This document shows positions 1 through 7,442 of a DNA stretch of 16,585 nucleotides, piece after piece. Where the stretch lies: assembly GCA_946566415.1 (NCBI GenBank), contig CAMNWW010000022.1:1-16585 (forward strand). The letters are read 5' to 3'. Within the stretch, counting starts at the first letter, position 1; each line of letters begins with the position of its first letter. This DNA comes from an uncultured Lachnospiraceae bacterium. GTDB taxonomy: Bacteria; Bacillota; Clostridia; Lachnospirales; Lachnospiraceae. The position numbers were made by a program, and so were the translations under genes. The notes below the pieces were generated by a model. The model ran no database searches. It had not been told where the DNA came from and saw nothing but the letters and a program-made list of their open reading frames with translations.

Positions 1-439
1 CTTTTACTATGGACTCCCCCAGCTTGGAATTCAGACGAATCCTCTGGTAACGTCCGTGATCGCTTTGAGCATTAATTCAAGTGCGGTAAATTGTGAAGTG
101 ATCCGCTCCGGACTCATGGCTGTCAAGAAAAGTTACTATGAATGTGCCGAGGCGCTGGGGTTCAGTTACGTCCAGACACTCCGGTATTTTATCCTTCCTA
201 TTTCTTTGAGGATCGCTTTTAAGCCTTTAGTCAATAACTTTATAAACCTGATCCTGACGACCTCCGTTTGCTTTTCCATAACGGTAGTGGAACTTATGGG
301 AGCCTGCAAGGTAATAAATGGAAGAATTGATAGACCGTTTGAAATATATATTCTTCTGTTGATCGCCTATTGCGTTGTAACATTCATACTCTCATTCGTC
401 TCGAAAATGATAGATAAACGGATCGCAATCGAATTGTAA
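1..439 (+). CDS. Amino-acid ABC transporter permease (HisM/GlnP type), 5' truncated by window edge
   Basis: This is the C-terminal part of an integral-membrane permease of a polar amino-acid importer. The frame is open from base 2 through the window edge (it reads FYYGLPQLGIQTNPLVTSV before the internal GTG at 56), so the true start lies upstream and the GTG at 56 is not a start. The EAA loop that docks on the ATPase is visible: after a VKKSYYECAEALGFS stretch comes YFILPISLRIAF, matching the family pattern E-A-A-x-x-L-G followed by I-L-P. Hydrophobic segments follow on both sides of FKPLVNNFINLILTTSV. The next gene, another permease of the same family, starts 14 bases after the stop, so the two probably form a heterodimeric channel. 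Specificity cannot be read from the sequence; family membership is secure. Confidence 0.88.
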   Translation, partial: FYYGLPQLGIQTNPLVTSVIALSINSSAVNCEVIRSGLMAVKKSYYECAEALGFSYVQTLRYFILPISLRIAFKPLVNNFINLILTTSVCFSITVVELMGACKVINGRIDRPFEIYILLLIAYCVVTFILSFVSKMIDKRIAIEL

Positions 440-453
440 TAGGAGGGGGAAAT

Positions 454-1131
454 ATGCAGGAAGCTCACGTTTATGGAAAATATGCACATTTTGCCATCGG
501 CGATTTATATACTTTTTTATCTTCGTGTGGAACGACTTTGACCGTAACTTTAATATCTTTATTTTTAGGGAGTATTCTCGGGATCGTCATCGGTCTTATC
601 CGCTGCTCGCACAATAAAGTCGTCTGTACGGTACCGCTGGTCTTTATCGAACCTTTAAGAAACTCGCCTTTAGTCGTACAGTTGTTTTTAGTATATTATG
701 GTCTTCCGGTCGTCACAGGAACGCTGCTGGACGTCTACTCAGCGGCAATTCTGACTCTGTCATTAAATACAGCCGCCTTCTTTTCCGTATTGGTACACAA
801 CTCGATCAAAGCGGTTCCGGTCGCCCAATGGGAAGTGGGATATGCGCTTGGACATAGCAAGGCGTCTACCTTCATACATATCATAGCGCAGCAGGCGGTC
901 AGGCTTCTGATACCGCAGGCCATCACCTTATATATCGGACAGCTTCAGTGCTCCTCGATCCTGTCCCTGATCTCGCTTAGAGATCTCTGCCGTGTAGGCC
1001 AGCTCCTCACCGTCCGCACAATGCAGCCCTTCATTGTATGGGGTATTGTCTTCTTTCTATATTATGCCATTTCTTTTCCATTGGCACGTCTGGCAAGCTA
1101 CTTAGAAAAACGTTTGAATTATTCGTATTAA
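454..1131 (+). CDS. Amino-acid ABC transporter permease, second subunit
   Basis: A complete 225-aa membrane permease of the HisM/GlnP family, the usual length. The start at ATG 454 has a strong AGGAGGGGG ribosome binding site a few bases upstream. Hydrophobic segments lie at about residues 25-50, 60-85, 95-115, 160-175 and 190-212. The family hallmark FIEPLRNSPLVVQLFLVYYG is at 64-83, and the EAA loop (WEVGYALGHSKASTFIHIIA) is at about 126-145. The EAA core is degenerate (VGYALG instead of EAARSLG), but the spacing is normal. It is encoded directly after the partial permease and 13 bases before the ATPase start, so the three genes look like one transcription unit encoding an importer with two different permease subunits. 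The substrate is unknown; polar amino acids or cystine-like compounds are typical. Confidence 0.9.
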   Translation: MQEAHVYGKYAHFAIGDLYTFLSSCGTTLTVTLISLFLGSILGIVIGLIRCSHNKVVCTVPLVFIEPLRNSPLVVQLFLVYYGLPVVTGTLLDVYSAAILTLSLNTAAFFSVLVHNSIKAVPVAQWEVGYALGHSKASTFIHIIAQQAVRLLIPQAITLYIGQLQCSSILSLISLRDLCRVGQLLTVRTMQPFIVWGIVFFLYYAISFPLARLASYLEKRLNYSY

Positions 1132-1144
1132 TGAGGTGATGATT

Positions 1145-1879
1145 ATGGCGATGATTGAAGTAAAAAATATTACAAAAAGTTTTGGCTCAAATATAGTATT
1201 ACGGGATTTCAGCGTTGATTTTGAGCAGAGCGGCGTTACGGTCATATTAGGCCCCAGCGGCACAGGAAAGAGCACATTGCTTAGATGTATCAATGGATTG
1301 GAAAAAACCGATAAAGGAGAAATTCTTGTAGACGGACTGTCAGTAAACAACAAAAAAAATCTCCGGCAGATACGTTTAGCATGCGGAATGGTCTTCCAGC
1401 AAACCGTCATTTTCCCGCAAATGAATGTGATGGAAAATCTGATCATGTCGCCGATCAAACTACTTAAGACGCCAAAAGGAGAGGCTGTTGACCGGGCCCG
1501 GTTTTATTTAAAAAAAGTCGGTCTGGAGTCCAAAGAAAAATCAAGACATAACGAACTGTCAGGAGGGGAACAGCAGAGAATCGCCATTGCAAGGGCGCTG
1601 ATGATGAATCCCAAGGCTCTTCTTTTAGATGAAGTCACCTCCGCACTGGATCCGGAAATGACCCGGGAGGTGCTGAATATCCTCGAAAATCTTGCATCAG
1701 AAGGAGTATGTATGCTTTGCGTGACGCATGAAATGCAGTTTGCAAAAGATGTGGCGAGCCGAATTCTCTTTTTAGACGGCGGTAAGCTGATATGCGACAC
1801 CGGGAAAGAGGACTTCTTTTATAATGCCCGGAAGGAAAATGAACGAATCAATAAATTTCTTAGCTTTATCGGCGATTAA
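1145..1879 (+). CDS. Amino-acid ABC transporter ATP-binding protein (GlnQ/HisP type)
   Basis: The ATPase subunit energises the importer formed by the two permeases upstream. With the start at ATG 1145 the protein is 244 aa, normal for GlnQ/HisP. I preferred this start because the SD-like GAGGTGAT ends about 5 bases before it; an in-frame GTG at 1136 and ATG at 1139 lie on or inside that site. All motifs are intact: Walker A GPSGTGKST at 36-44, Q-loop near 85-86, ABC signature LSGGEQ at 138-143, Walker B ALLLDE at 158-163, D-loop SALD at 166-169 and the switch histidine in VTHEM at 195. The gene is last in its operon, followed within 6 bases by a strong terminator. Exact substrate is not deducible. 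Confidence 0.94.
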   Translation: MAMIEVKNITKSFGSNIVLRDFSVDFEQSGVTVILGPSGTGKSTLLRCINGLEKTDKGEILVDGLSVNNKKNLRQIRLACGMVFQQTVIFPQMNVMENLIMSPIKLLKTPKGEAVDRARFYLKKVGLESKEKSRHNELSGGEQQRIAIARALMMNPKALLLDEVTSALDPEMTREVLNILENLASEGVCMLCVTHEMQFAKDVASRILFLDGGKLICDTGKEDFFYNARKENERINKFLSFIGD

Positions 1880-1884
1880 CCACG

Positions 1885-1928
1885 AACCCCCGCGGCAGAG
1901 ACCATTTTGCCGCGGGGGTTCCTTTTTA
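1885..1928 (+). terminator. Rho-independent terminator of the amino-acid ABC operon
   Basis: A perfect 13-bp GC-rich stem (AACCCCCGCGGCA at 1885-1897 pairing with 1908-1920) with a 10-base loop, followed by CC and then a T run (1923-1927). It starts 6 bases after the ATPase stop codon. It also separates this operon from the convergent gene that ends at 1965. Confidence 0.93.
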
Positions 1929-1964
1929 TTAACCAAATTCGTCGTTCATAAAACGGCCGCTCTA

Positions 1965-2672
1965 TCAACTGGCGTGAAACGCGGCGATGATAGTCCTAAA
2001 GCTGGCGATGGCCGTAAGGACATAGCCGATCGCCAAGTCTGCTATATAGCGTCCCATCAAGTCGGACTCTTCCAGAATATAATTCAGCTCCTGGAAAAGC
2101 TCGGCAAAACTCCAGCCGTAGTCTTTTAAAGAATCATAGGCATCCCAAGTCCATGCGGCTTTATTCGCGACAAAGATCATGATAAGCATAATAATTACAG
2201 ACCCAACGACACCCTTTTTGTCCAGCCTGCCGCCGAGAAGTTCATATCCCTTCATTGAACAAATCGCTGTAATTGCCCCGGCGATTCCAGCAATATAACC
2301 CAATTTGTAGATCAGTATCCATGCTGCACAACCAATCAGCGAGCCAAAAAAAGCGCCCACTAATCCTGCGATAAAATTGCTTTTCGCCGGCTTGGTATTA
2401 ATACTCACCGCCTGCGAATAATTCGGAAGCGCATTGGCGCATTTACTGCACTGAAAATGATAACCCCCGTCAATTTCGCAGCAGTTAAGTACTTCTGACG
2501 AATTTCCGCATTTATCACAGCCGGAAATATAATTGTATTCTGCCAAATGATCTATAATGGGGCCGATCGTCCTGTTAAGGATATCGGGAATCATCGGCTC
2601 CGGCTGAGGCTCTGGAATCCAGACCACACACATATACATATAAGTCTGGATTTTAGAAACCGGGTTATCCAA
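1965..2672 (-). CDS. Zinc-ribbon membrane protein of unknown function, N-terminus probably frameshifted
   Basis: About 235 residues are readable from a TTG at 2672. A cysteine-rich knuckle (CDKC at 52-55, CC at 64-65, CSKC at 75-78) suggests a zinc ribbon. It is followed by hydrophobic segments at about 100-122, 124-140, 155-172 and 208-232, with an odd glycine-rich KGYELLGGRLDKKG loop between them. I recognise no named family. The TTG is an unlikely start: no ribosome binding site precedes it and the reading frame stays open upstream to 2765. The plausible start is ATG 2781, which has a purine-rich SD (AAAGGGAAG) and an upstream promoter, but it lies in a different frame and stops at 2719. 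The simplest reading is one gene, 2781-1965, with a single-base frameshift near its 5' end, from real decay or a sequencing error. It is monocistronic. Confidence 0.7.
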   Translation of the reverse strand: MDNPVSKIQTYMYMCVVWIPEPQPEPMIPDILNRTIGPIIDHLAEYNYISGCDKCGNSSEVLNCCEIDGGYHFQCSKCANALPNYSQAVSINTKPAKSNFIAGLVGAFFGSLIGCAAWILIYKLGYIAGIAGAITAICSMKGYELLGGRLDKKGVVGSVIIMLIMIFVANKAAWTWDAYDSLKDYGWSFAELFQELNYILEESDLMGRYIADLAIGYVLTAIASFRTIIAAFHAS

Positions 2673-2831
2673 GCCGCTGTATTGGTTCAGAAATATATTT
2701 AACTGCTGATTATTCGGATCATTTGGAGTAATCCCGGAGACATCCGTCGAGAATCTGTGCGCGTATCACTTCATTTACCATTTTTCTTCCCTTTTCTCTG
2801 ATAGTTTGCAGACTGCATTATTGTTATACCT

Positions 2832-2860
2832 ATGATACTATAGGAAAATCTCTATGTAAA
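2832..2860 (-). promoter_or_regulatory. Sigma-A type promoter for the zinc-ribbon membrane protein
   Basis: On the minus strand, TTTACA (2860-2855) and TATCAT (2837-2832) are separated by exactly 17 bases. They lie about 50 bases upstream of the ATG at 2781. Overlapping TATAGT and TATAAC hexamers make the exact -10 uncertain. No terminator is evident between this point and the esterase stop at 2890. Confidence 0.5.
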
Positions 2861-2889
2861 GCATAATCAGCGGCATTCCCTTTGAACCG

Positions 2890-3987
2890 TCAGCACGTTC
2901 TGCTATTCCACCCGGATTCCAAGAATATGTGATGCATGAACCGCAGCATTTCTTCCGTCCATGGATGCGCCGAATTGTCAAACGCCAGATTACATCCATG
3001 ACCGCCGTGCGGGTAAATGCACAGCTCATGCCGTACTCCCGCCCTCTCAAGCGCCTCTGCCATGCGGACCGCGTTAGAACAAGGTACGGACGAATCGTCT
3101 TCACACGCCCACAGGAAGGTATCCGGGTAGTCCCCTGTCACCTGACCTTCCAGGGAAAGCCGCTCCCGCAGGGCTTCGTCCCCTCCGGTCAGGGCAAGCG
3201 CGCTGCCCTCGTGGCACTCTTCCTTAAACGAGATCACCGGATAGGCCAGGCAGAGCTTGTCCGGCCGCAGTATCTCCGGGGTAATTTTCTTCCCCAGCCT
3301 GCCGCTTAAAACTTCCGCCGCATCTTTGTAGAAACATCCCAGCGACGCGCACAGATGCCCTCCGGCAGAAAATCCCATAAGCATCACATTTTGGGGATCC
3401 ACCCCGTATTCCCTGGCGTGCTCCCTGACATAATAAAGCGCAAGCGCCGCATCCTCAAGCGGAGCCGGGTGAATCCCTCTTTCCATATCCCGCGTAGTGC
3501 GGTACTTCAGCACAAAGGTTACAAATCCCTGCGCTTCCATATAATTCATGACTGGGTTCCCTTCTCCGCTAAAACATACCCTCTCATAGCCTCCGCCCGG
3601 ACAGATGATGACCGCGGGATCTTTCGTCCCCTTAAGTCTGCCCCTTTCTGCTTCCGGCGCAAGAAGAAACACGGAGGACTTCCCGCCCTCCGCTTCTTTT
3701 TCCACAGTCCAGTCCCTCTCCGGATCCCAGAGCGGTACGCACCGCCTTGTATGTCGTTCCGTCACGTCCAGGACCGTCTGCACGGCATCCAGAAATTGGT
3801 TTGTCACCTGAGAAAAGGGACCGCCCCAGGGGCTTACCGCAGACTGTTCCACCAATGCCAGAGGCAGGTGATATTGATCCTTAGGAAAATAATTCAGACT
3901 ATTATCTGCAAAAAATATATCCAGATATTCCCGCATATGCGGATACGCCAATATCCTGTTCAGTGAATGGTATCTTGTCACATTCAT
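2890..3987 (-). CDS. Alpha/beta-hydrolase, probable carbohydrate (acetyl) esterase
   Basis: A 365-aa cytoplasmic serine hydrolase of the esterase/lipase type (BD-FAE/Aes-like); no signal peptide is seen. Starting at ATG 3987 (SD AAGGAG about 8 bases upstream), the fold motifs are in order: strand plus oxyanion-hole PGGGY at 130-134, nucleophile elbow GFSAGG with Ser207, acidic residue in CEDDSSVP (Asp297 or 298), and the histidine in HGGHG (His330). About 120 residues precede the hydrolase core and are not recognisable. It is the third gene after the isomerase and kinase on the same strand, with an 84-base gap, so it likely belongs to the same sugar operon. An inferred role is removing acetyl or other acyl groups from an imported oligosaccharide. 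A peptidase or lipase substrate cannot be excluded. Confidence 0.85.
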   Translation of the reverse strand: MNVTRYHSLNRILAYPHMREYLDIFFADNSLNYFPKDQYHLPLALVEQSAVSPWGGPFSQVTNQFLDAVQTVLDVTERHTRRCVPLWDPERDWTVEKEAEGGKSSVFLLAPEAERGRLKGTKDPAVIICPGGGYERVCFSGEGNPVMNYMEAQGFVTFVLKYRTTRDMERGIHPAPLEDAALALYYVREHAREYGVDPQNVMLMGFSAGGHLCASLGCFYKDAAEVLSGRLGKKITPEILRPDKLCLAYPVISFKEECHEGSALALTGGDEALRERLSLEGQVTGDYPDTFLWACEDDSSVPCSNAVRMAEALERAGVRHELCIYPHGGHGCNLAFDNSAHPWTEEMLRFMHHIFLESGWNSRTC

Positions 3988-4071
3988 TCTCTTTCTCCTT
4001 CATTCCCGCGAACAACGAGCCAAACGAACATACTTGCATATCCATTTGATATGAATCTACTTCTTTCTCAT

Positions 4072-5529
4072 TTAAAACACTTCTTCCAACGCCGGATATA
4101 ATTTCCTGAATTTCTGGTACCGTTCTTCATACTTTGCGACAAGCTCTGCCTCCGGCTCCACCGTATCAACGACTTTCACCAGTTTTTCGGCAGCCTCTTC
4201 CACACTCTTAAATTCGCCGCATCCTACGGCCGCCAGCATCGCGCCGCCGTATCCCGGTCCTTCCTCGCTGCCTATCACATCTACCTTAAGATTCATGACA
4301 TTTGCGATGATTTTCTTCCACAGCGGGCTTTTCGCCCCGCCGCCGCAGATTTTTGTCCGCTCAATCTTGATTCCAAGGCTTTTCGCTACCTCCAGGGAAT
4401 CCCGAAGCGCGAAGGCTACGCCCTCCAGTACCGCCTGCGTCATCTCTTCTCTTGTGGTATCCATGGACATTCCGAAAAATACCGCTCTTGCGTTGGGGTT
4501 GTTGTGCGGAGAACGCTCCCCCATAAGATAAGGAAGGTAGAAGACCTGGTTCTCTCCAAGCCTTGTAATCCCCGCCTGCTCCGCCGCAAAATCTTTCGTC
4601 CGCAGGATATCCTCGCTCCACCATTTGTTGCAGGATGCCGCGCTAAGCATACATCCCATCAGGTGATAGCATCCGTCCGCATGAGCGAAGGAATGGAGCG
4701 CGTTATTCTCATCCACGCCGAATGACCTGCTGGAGATAAAAATCGTCCCCGATGTTCCGAGGGAAATGTTGCACATCCCGTCTCCGACGGTTCCCGTACC
4801 GACTGCCGCCGCAGCATTGTCCCCCGCTCCTGCGATGATCCTTACACTCTCCGAAAGCCCGGTCGCCCTGGCGATCTCCGGTTTCAGCGTTCCGACCGCC
4901 TCATAGCTCTCATACAGCTTCGGGAGCTGCTCTTCTCTCACCTGGCAGATAGCCATCATCGGCTTTGACCAGCATTTATTTTTCACATCCAAAAGCAGCA
5001 TCCCTGATGCATCGGAATAATCCGTACAATGTACGCCGCTTAAACAGTAGGCAAGATAGTCTTTGGGAAGCATGATCTTATTGATCTTCTGGAAATTCTC
5101 TGGTTCGTTTTCTTTCATCCAGAGGAGCTTCGGCGCTGTAAAGCCGGCAAAAGCGATATTTGCTGTATACTCAGGCAGCTTTTCCTTCCCGACCTCCTGA
5201 TTCAGATAATCGGTTTCCTTCCCTGTCCTGCCGTCGTTCCAAAGAATTGCCGGGCGGATAACCTGGTCCTTCTCATCCAGCGCAACCAAACCATGCATCT
5301 GTCCCCCGAAGCTGATTCCTTTGACTTCGGATGCATCCGCGCCCTCGACCAGTTCCTTGATTCCCTCGATCGTTTTCTCGTACCAGTCCTGCGGTCTTTG
5401 CTCCGACCAGCCCGGGTGCGGGAAATACAGAGGATACTCCTTTGACACAATATTTCGGATCTTTCCCTCTTCATCCATAAGCAGCAGCTTGACTGCCGAA
5501 GTCCCAAGATCAATTCCTATGTATAACAT
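4072..5529 (-). CDS. xylB: Xylulokinase-type sugar kinase (FGGY family)
   Basis: This kinase phosphorylates D-xylulose, or a closely related ketose, at O5 using ATP and feeds the pentose phosphate pathway. It has 485 aa, typical of XylB. ATG 5529 has GGAGG 7 bases upstream. The N-terminal FGGY domain opens with the phosphate-binding GIDLGTSAVK at 5-14 and includes GWSEQRPQDWY at 40-50 and the QMHG substrate-binding motif at 77-80. The catalytic Asp237 sits in GAGDNAAAAVGTG, and the second ATP-binding element SLGTSG is at 256-261. The C-terminal domain contains ICGGGAKSPLWKKIIAN and GPGYGGAMLAA. The gene follows the isomerase by 24 bases, so co-transcription is very likely. FGGY kinases differ in substrate by few residues, so XylB is the best family match but the in vivo substrate depends on the partner isomerase. 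Confidence 0.92.
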   Translation of the reverse strand: MLYIGIDLGTSAVKLLLMDEEGKIRNIVSKEYPLYFPHPGWSEQRPQDWYEKTIEGIKELVEGADASEVKGISFGGQMHGLVALDEKDQVIRPAILWNDGRTGKETDYLNQEVGKEKLPEYTANIAFAGFTAPKLLWMKENEPENFQKINKIMLPKDYLAYCLSGVHCTDYSDASGMLLLDVKNKCWSKPMMAICQVREEQLPKLYESYEAVGTLKPEIARATGLSESVRIIAGAGDNAAAAVGTGTVGDGMCNISLGTSGTIFISSRSFGVDENNALHSFAHADGCYHLMGCMLSAASCNKWWSEDILRTKDFAAEQAGITRLGENQVFYLPYLMGERSPHNNPNARAVFFGMSMDTTREEMTQAVLEGVAFALRDSLEVAKSLGIKIERTKICGGGAKSPLWKKIIANVMNLKVDVIGSEEGPGYGGAMLAAVGCGEFKSVEEAAEKLVKVVDTVEPEAELVAKYEERYQKFRKLYPALEEVF

Positions 5530-5553
5530 GCCTTTCCCTCCTATTTGGTTATC

Positions 5554-7041
5554 CTATTTCCATGGATTTTCTGACGGATACCGGACAGACGCCGGCTGAT
5601 TATAGCCGATCTCCTCCACCGGAACGCCGATATATTTGAACACTTCAAACAATGCCCTGCCATGGTTTCCGAATGCGACCGCGCCGTGATGCGGATAATT
5701 CTTCTCAATCAATACATGGCGGTAAAACCTGCCCATCTCTGGTATCGCGAACACGCCGATGCCGCCGAACGATTTTGTAGCTACCGGAAGCACCTCGCCC
5801 TGCGCGATATAGGCGCGAAGCTTACAGTCCGCCGTACTCTGCAGGCGGTAGAAGGTGATTGCACCAGGTACGATATCTCCCTCCAGCGTCCCCTGCGTAA
5901 CTTCTTCCGGAAGCGCCCTTGCCATAATGAGCTGATATTTCATCTCGCAGAAGCTCAGTTTTGACCGCGCTGTATTTCCACAGTGGAAGCCCATGAAGGT
6001 ATCCTTGTGCGTATACGGGAACTTCCCTTCGATCTCTTCCTTATACATATCCGCCGGGACATTATTATTGATATCCAAAAGCGTTACCGTATCCTCGCTT
6101 ACAATAGTTCCGATAAATTCACTGAGCGCCCCGTAAATATCCACTTCACAGGACACCGGGATCCCTTGCGCCGTCAAACGGCTGTTCACATAACAGGGAA
6201 CAAATCCAAACTGCGTCTGAAACGCCGGCCAGCATTTTCCCGCAATCGCGACGTATTTCCGGTAGCCTCTATGCTCCTTGACCCAATCCTTCAAGGTCAG
6301 CTCGTACTGCGCAAGCTTTGCCAGGATCTCCGGCTTCTTGTTGCCCGCGCCAAGCTCCTCCTCCATCTCTTTTACTACCGCCGGGATCCGTTCATCCCCC
6401 GCGTGCTTATTGAACGCCTCAAAAAGATCCAGCTCCGAGTTCTCCTCGATCTCCACCCCCAGGTCAAAAAGCGGCTTGATTGGGGCGTTGCACGCCATAA
6501 AATTAAGCGGTCTTGGCCCAAAGCTTATGATCTTAAGACTACTAAGCCCGATCACCGCCTTCGCGATCGGACGGAATTCATGGATCATATCCGCACATTC
6601 TTCCGCTGTCCCCACCGGGTATTCCGGGATATATGCTTTGACATTACGGAGTTTCAGGTTATAGCTGGCATTCAGCATGCCGCAGTAGGCGTCCCCTCTG
6701 CCCTGGATCAGATTGTCGCCTCTTTCTTCGGCCGCCGCGATAAACATCTTCGGTCCCTCAAAATGCTTCGCAAGCAGCGTCTCCGCGATTTCCGGTCCAA
6801 AGTTGCCCAGATAAACGACCAGAGCGTTGCATCCCGCCCTCTTCACGTCCTCCAGCGCCTGCGCCATATGGATCTCACTCTCCACAATACAGACCGGGCA
6901 CTCATAGATCTCCTCTGCGCCGTACTTCTTCGTATACGCTTCCATCAGCGCCTTCCTTCTCGTCACCGACAGGCTTTCCGGGAAACAATCCCTGCTGACC
7001 GCGACAACTCCAATCTTCAACTCCGGCATATTACTCATCAT
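5554..7041 (-). CDS. L-fucose isomerase-like aldose-ketose isomerase
   Basis: A 495-aa cytoplasmic, metal-dependent isomerase of the L-fucose/L-arabinose isomerase superfamily. The start ATG 7041 (immediately followed by a second ATG) has a near-perfect AAGGAGG site. N-terminal Rossmann-like features include IGVVAVSRDCFPESL at 10-24 and VVYLGNFGPE at 75-84. The candidate Mn-binding residues of the family are present: Glu299 in CEVDIYG and Asp323 in LLDINNN, plus a conserved histidine such as FHCGN (353) or FGNHG (460). It is shorter than classical FucI (about 590 aa) and resembles the shorter FucI-like group. Coupling to a XylB-type kinase rather than a FucK suggests a pentose or a deoxy/rare sugar substrate whose ketose the kinase accepts. 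That is inference; specificity is not readable. First gene of the operon. Confidence 0.86.
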   Translation of the reverse strand: MMSNMPELKIGVVAVSRDCFPESLSVTRRKALMEAYTKKYGAEEIYECPVCIVESEIHMAQALEDVKRAGCNALVVYLGNFGPEIAETLLAKHFEGPKMFIAAAEERGDNLIQGRGDAYCGMLNASYNLKLRNVKAYIPEYPVGTAEECADMIHEFRPIAKAVIGLSSLKIISFGPRPLNFMACNAPIKPLFDLGVEIEENSELDLFEAFNKHAGDERIPAVVKEMEEELGAGNKKPEILAKLAQYELTLKDWVKEHRGYRKYVAIAGKCWPAFQTQFGFVPCYVNSRLTAQGIPVSCEVDIYGALSEFIGTIVSEDTVTLLDINNNVPADMYKEEIEGKFPYTHKDTFMGFHCGNTARSKLSFCEMKYQLIMARALPEEVTQGTLEGDIVPGAITFYRLQSTADCKLRAYIAQGEVLPVATKSFGGIGVFAIPEMGRFYRHVLIEKNYPHHGAVAFGNHGRALFEVFKYIGVPVEEIGYNQPASVRYPSENPWK

Positions 7042-7046
7042 GCTAC

Positions 7047-7137
7047 CTCCTTATTTTTTTCATCGCCGATTAGGCGATTAAATTCCGGCGCCCCACCCTC
7101 GGGGCTCCCTTGTTTTTTCCATCGCCATGCGGCGATC
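7047..7137 (-). promoter_or_regulatory. Structured operon leader with duplicated hairpin/A-run/SD unit
   Basis: The leader of the isomerase operon contains two imperfect copies of the same unit, at 7047-7078 and 7105-7137. Read on the minus strand each is a 6-bp hairpin (ATCGCC, 4-5 base loop, GGCGAT), then an A-run, then AAGGAG or AAGGGAG. The copy nearer the gene supplies the real ribosome binding site. A third GC hairpin (GCCCC/GGGGC, 7090-7105) lies between them. No recognised riboswitch class is identified. A regulatory role is inference; the duplication itself is directly visible. Confidence 0.45.
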
Positions 7138-7201
7138 GGCATTATGAACAGTATATCAGTTATCCCTGCATTCATCGACCATTTACTTGCCACATCTAGG
7201 G

Positions 7202-7261
7202 TTATTTTTTGCTCCTTTTCTTCCGGTATTCGCTTGGCGTCATATGATACCTAGATAAAAA
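7202..7261 (-). pseudogene. Remnant of AraC-family regulator, last 19 codons only
   Basis: On the minus strand, in frame to a TAA at 7204-7202, the sequence reads FLSRYHMTPSEYRKKRSKK. This is the characteristic C-terminal end of an AraC/XylS DNA-binding domain (second helix-turn-helix end followed by G/M-TPSEYRK and a basic tail). Nothing upstream in this frame resembles the rest of an AraC protein; a multi-hairpin element begins immediately on the 5' side. The intact regulator would have lain directly upstream of, and on the same strand as, the isomerase-kinase operon, the usual place for its activator. The gene has therefore lost essentially its whole coding region. The motif match is short but specific. 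Confidence 0.6.
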
Positions 7262-7287
7262 GACGCCGCACGGATTGCTCCGCACGA
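7255..7287 (-). terminator. Intrinsic terminator-like hairpin with GCAA loop
   Basis: On the minus strand, TCGTGCGGA and TCCGTGCGG (7287-7279 and 7274-7266) form a 9-bp stem with some G-U pairs, closed by a GCAA tetraloop. It is followed by CGTC and a T run (7261-7257). No gene upstream on that strand needs it, so it seems to be the 3' end of the structured element at 7255-7347. Confidence 0.55.
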
Positions 7288-7347
7288 TGTGCTCCCACAT
7301 CTACGCTCCGCTTCGGTCGGCACTAAACGAATGTCCACTGGACATTC
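7255..7347 (-). repeat. Multi-hairpin non-coding element (candidate dispersed repeat or RNA)
   Basis: Read on the minus strand there are four hairpins in succession. They are a 9-bp inverted repeat with a one-base centre (GAATGTCCA/TGGACATTC, 7347-7329), a small CCG/CGG hairpin, GATGTG-GGAG-CACATC (7301-7286), and the GCAA-capped terminator hairpin ending in a T run. There is no open frame of note. It sits exactly where the body of the AraC regulator should be. It may be a mobile miniature element or a small RNA with its terminator; the sequence alone does not decide. Confidence 0.4.
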
Positions 7348-7442
7348 AGCACCCTACCCTGGTTTCATCATATATAAGTATACAACATCATTTGCCGCAA
7401 ATACAGATTTAATCTGCCGGAATGCGGGTATTTTTAAATGAT

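Larger units (their letters stand above)
7042..7437. other. 396-base gene-free region between diverging genes
   Basis: From right to left it holds about 90 bases of unremarkable AT-rich sequence (7348-7437), the multi-hairpin element (7255-7347), the AraC C-terminal remnant (7202-7261), about 60 bases with -10-like hexamers (TATACT, CATAAT on the minus strand near 7145-7165) but no good -35, and the duplicated leader hairpins (7047-7137). No intact gene is present. A promoter for the isomerase operon must lie here but cannot be placed with confidence. Confidence 0.6.

Noticed and set aside
1136..1144. Longer start (GTG 1136 or ATG 1139) for the ABC ATPase
   Set aside because: Both overlap the GAGGTGAT ribosome binding site, which instead serves ATG 1145.
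2838..3104. 88-codon minus-strand frame ending GMPLIMLYIEIFL
   Set aside because: It overlaps the esterase 3' end in another frame. The esterase retains its catalytic histidine and a normal end, so this is a shadow rather than a frameshifted continuation.
3355..3966. 203-codon plus-strand frame
   Set aside because: Antisense to the esterase, basic and motif-free, no SD.
4037..4053. CATATC/GATATG hairpin between the kinase and esterase genes
   Set aside because: Six AT-rich pairs, no T-run on either side, and it lies in a likely co-transcribed gap; too weak to call a terminator or processing site.
5983..7254. 423-codon plus-strand open frame
   Set aside because: It is antisense to the well-supported isomerase gene, rich in Arg/His/Leu from the complementary strand, and has no ribosome binding site or recognisable motif.
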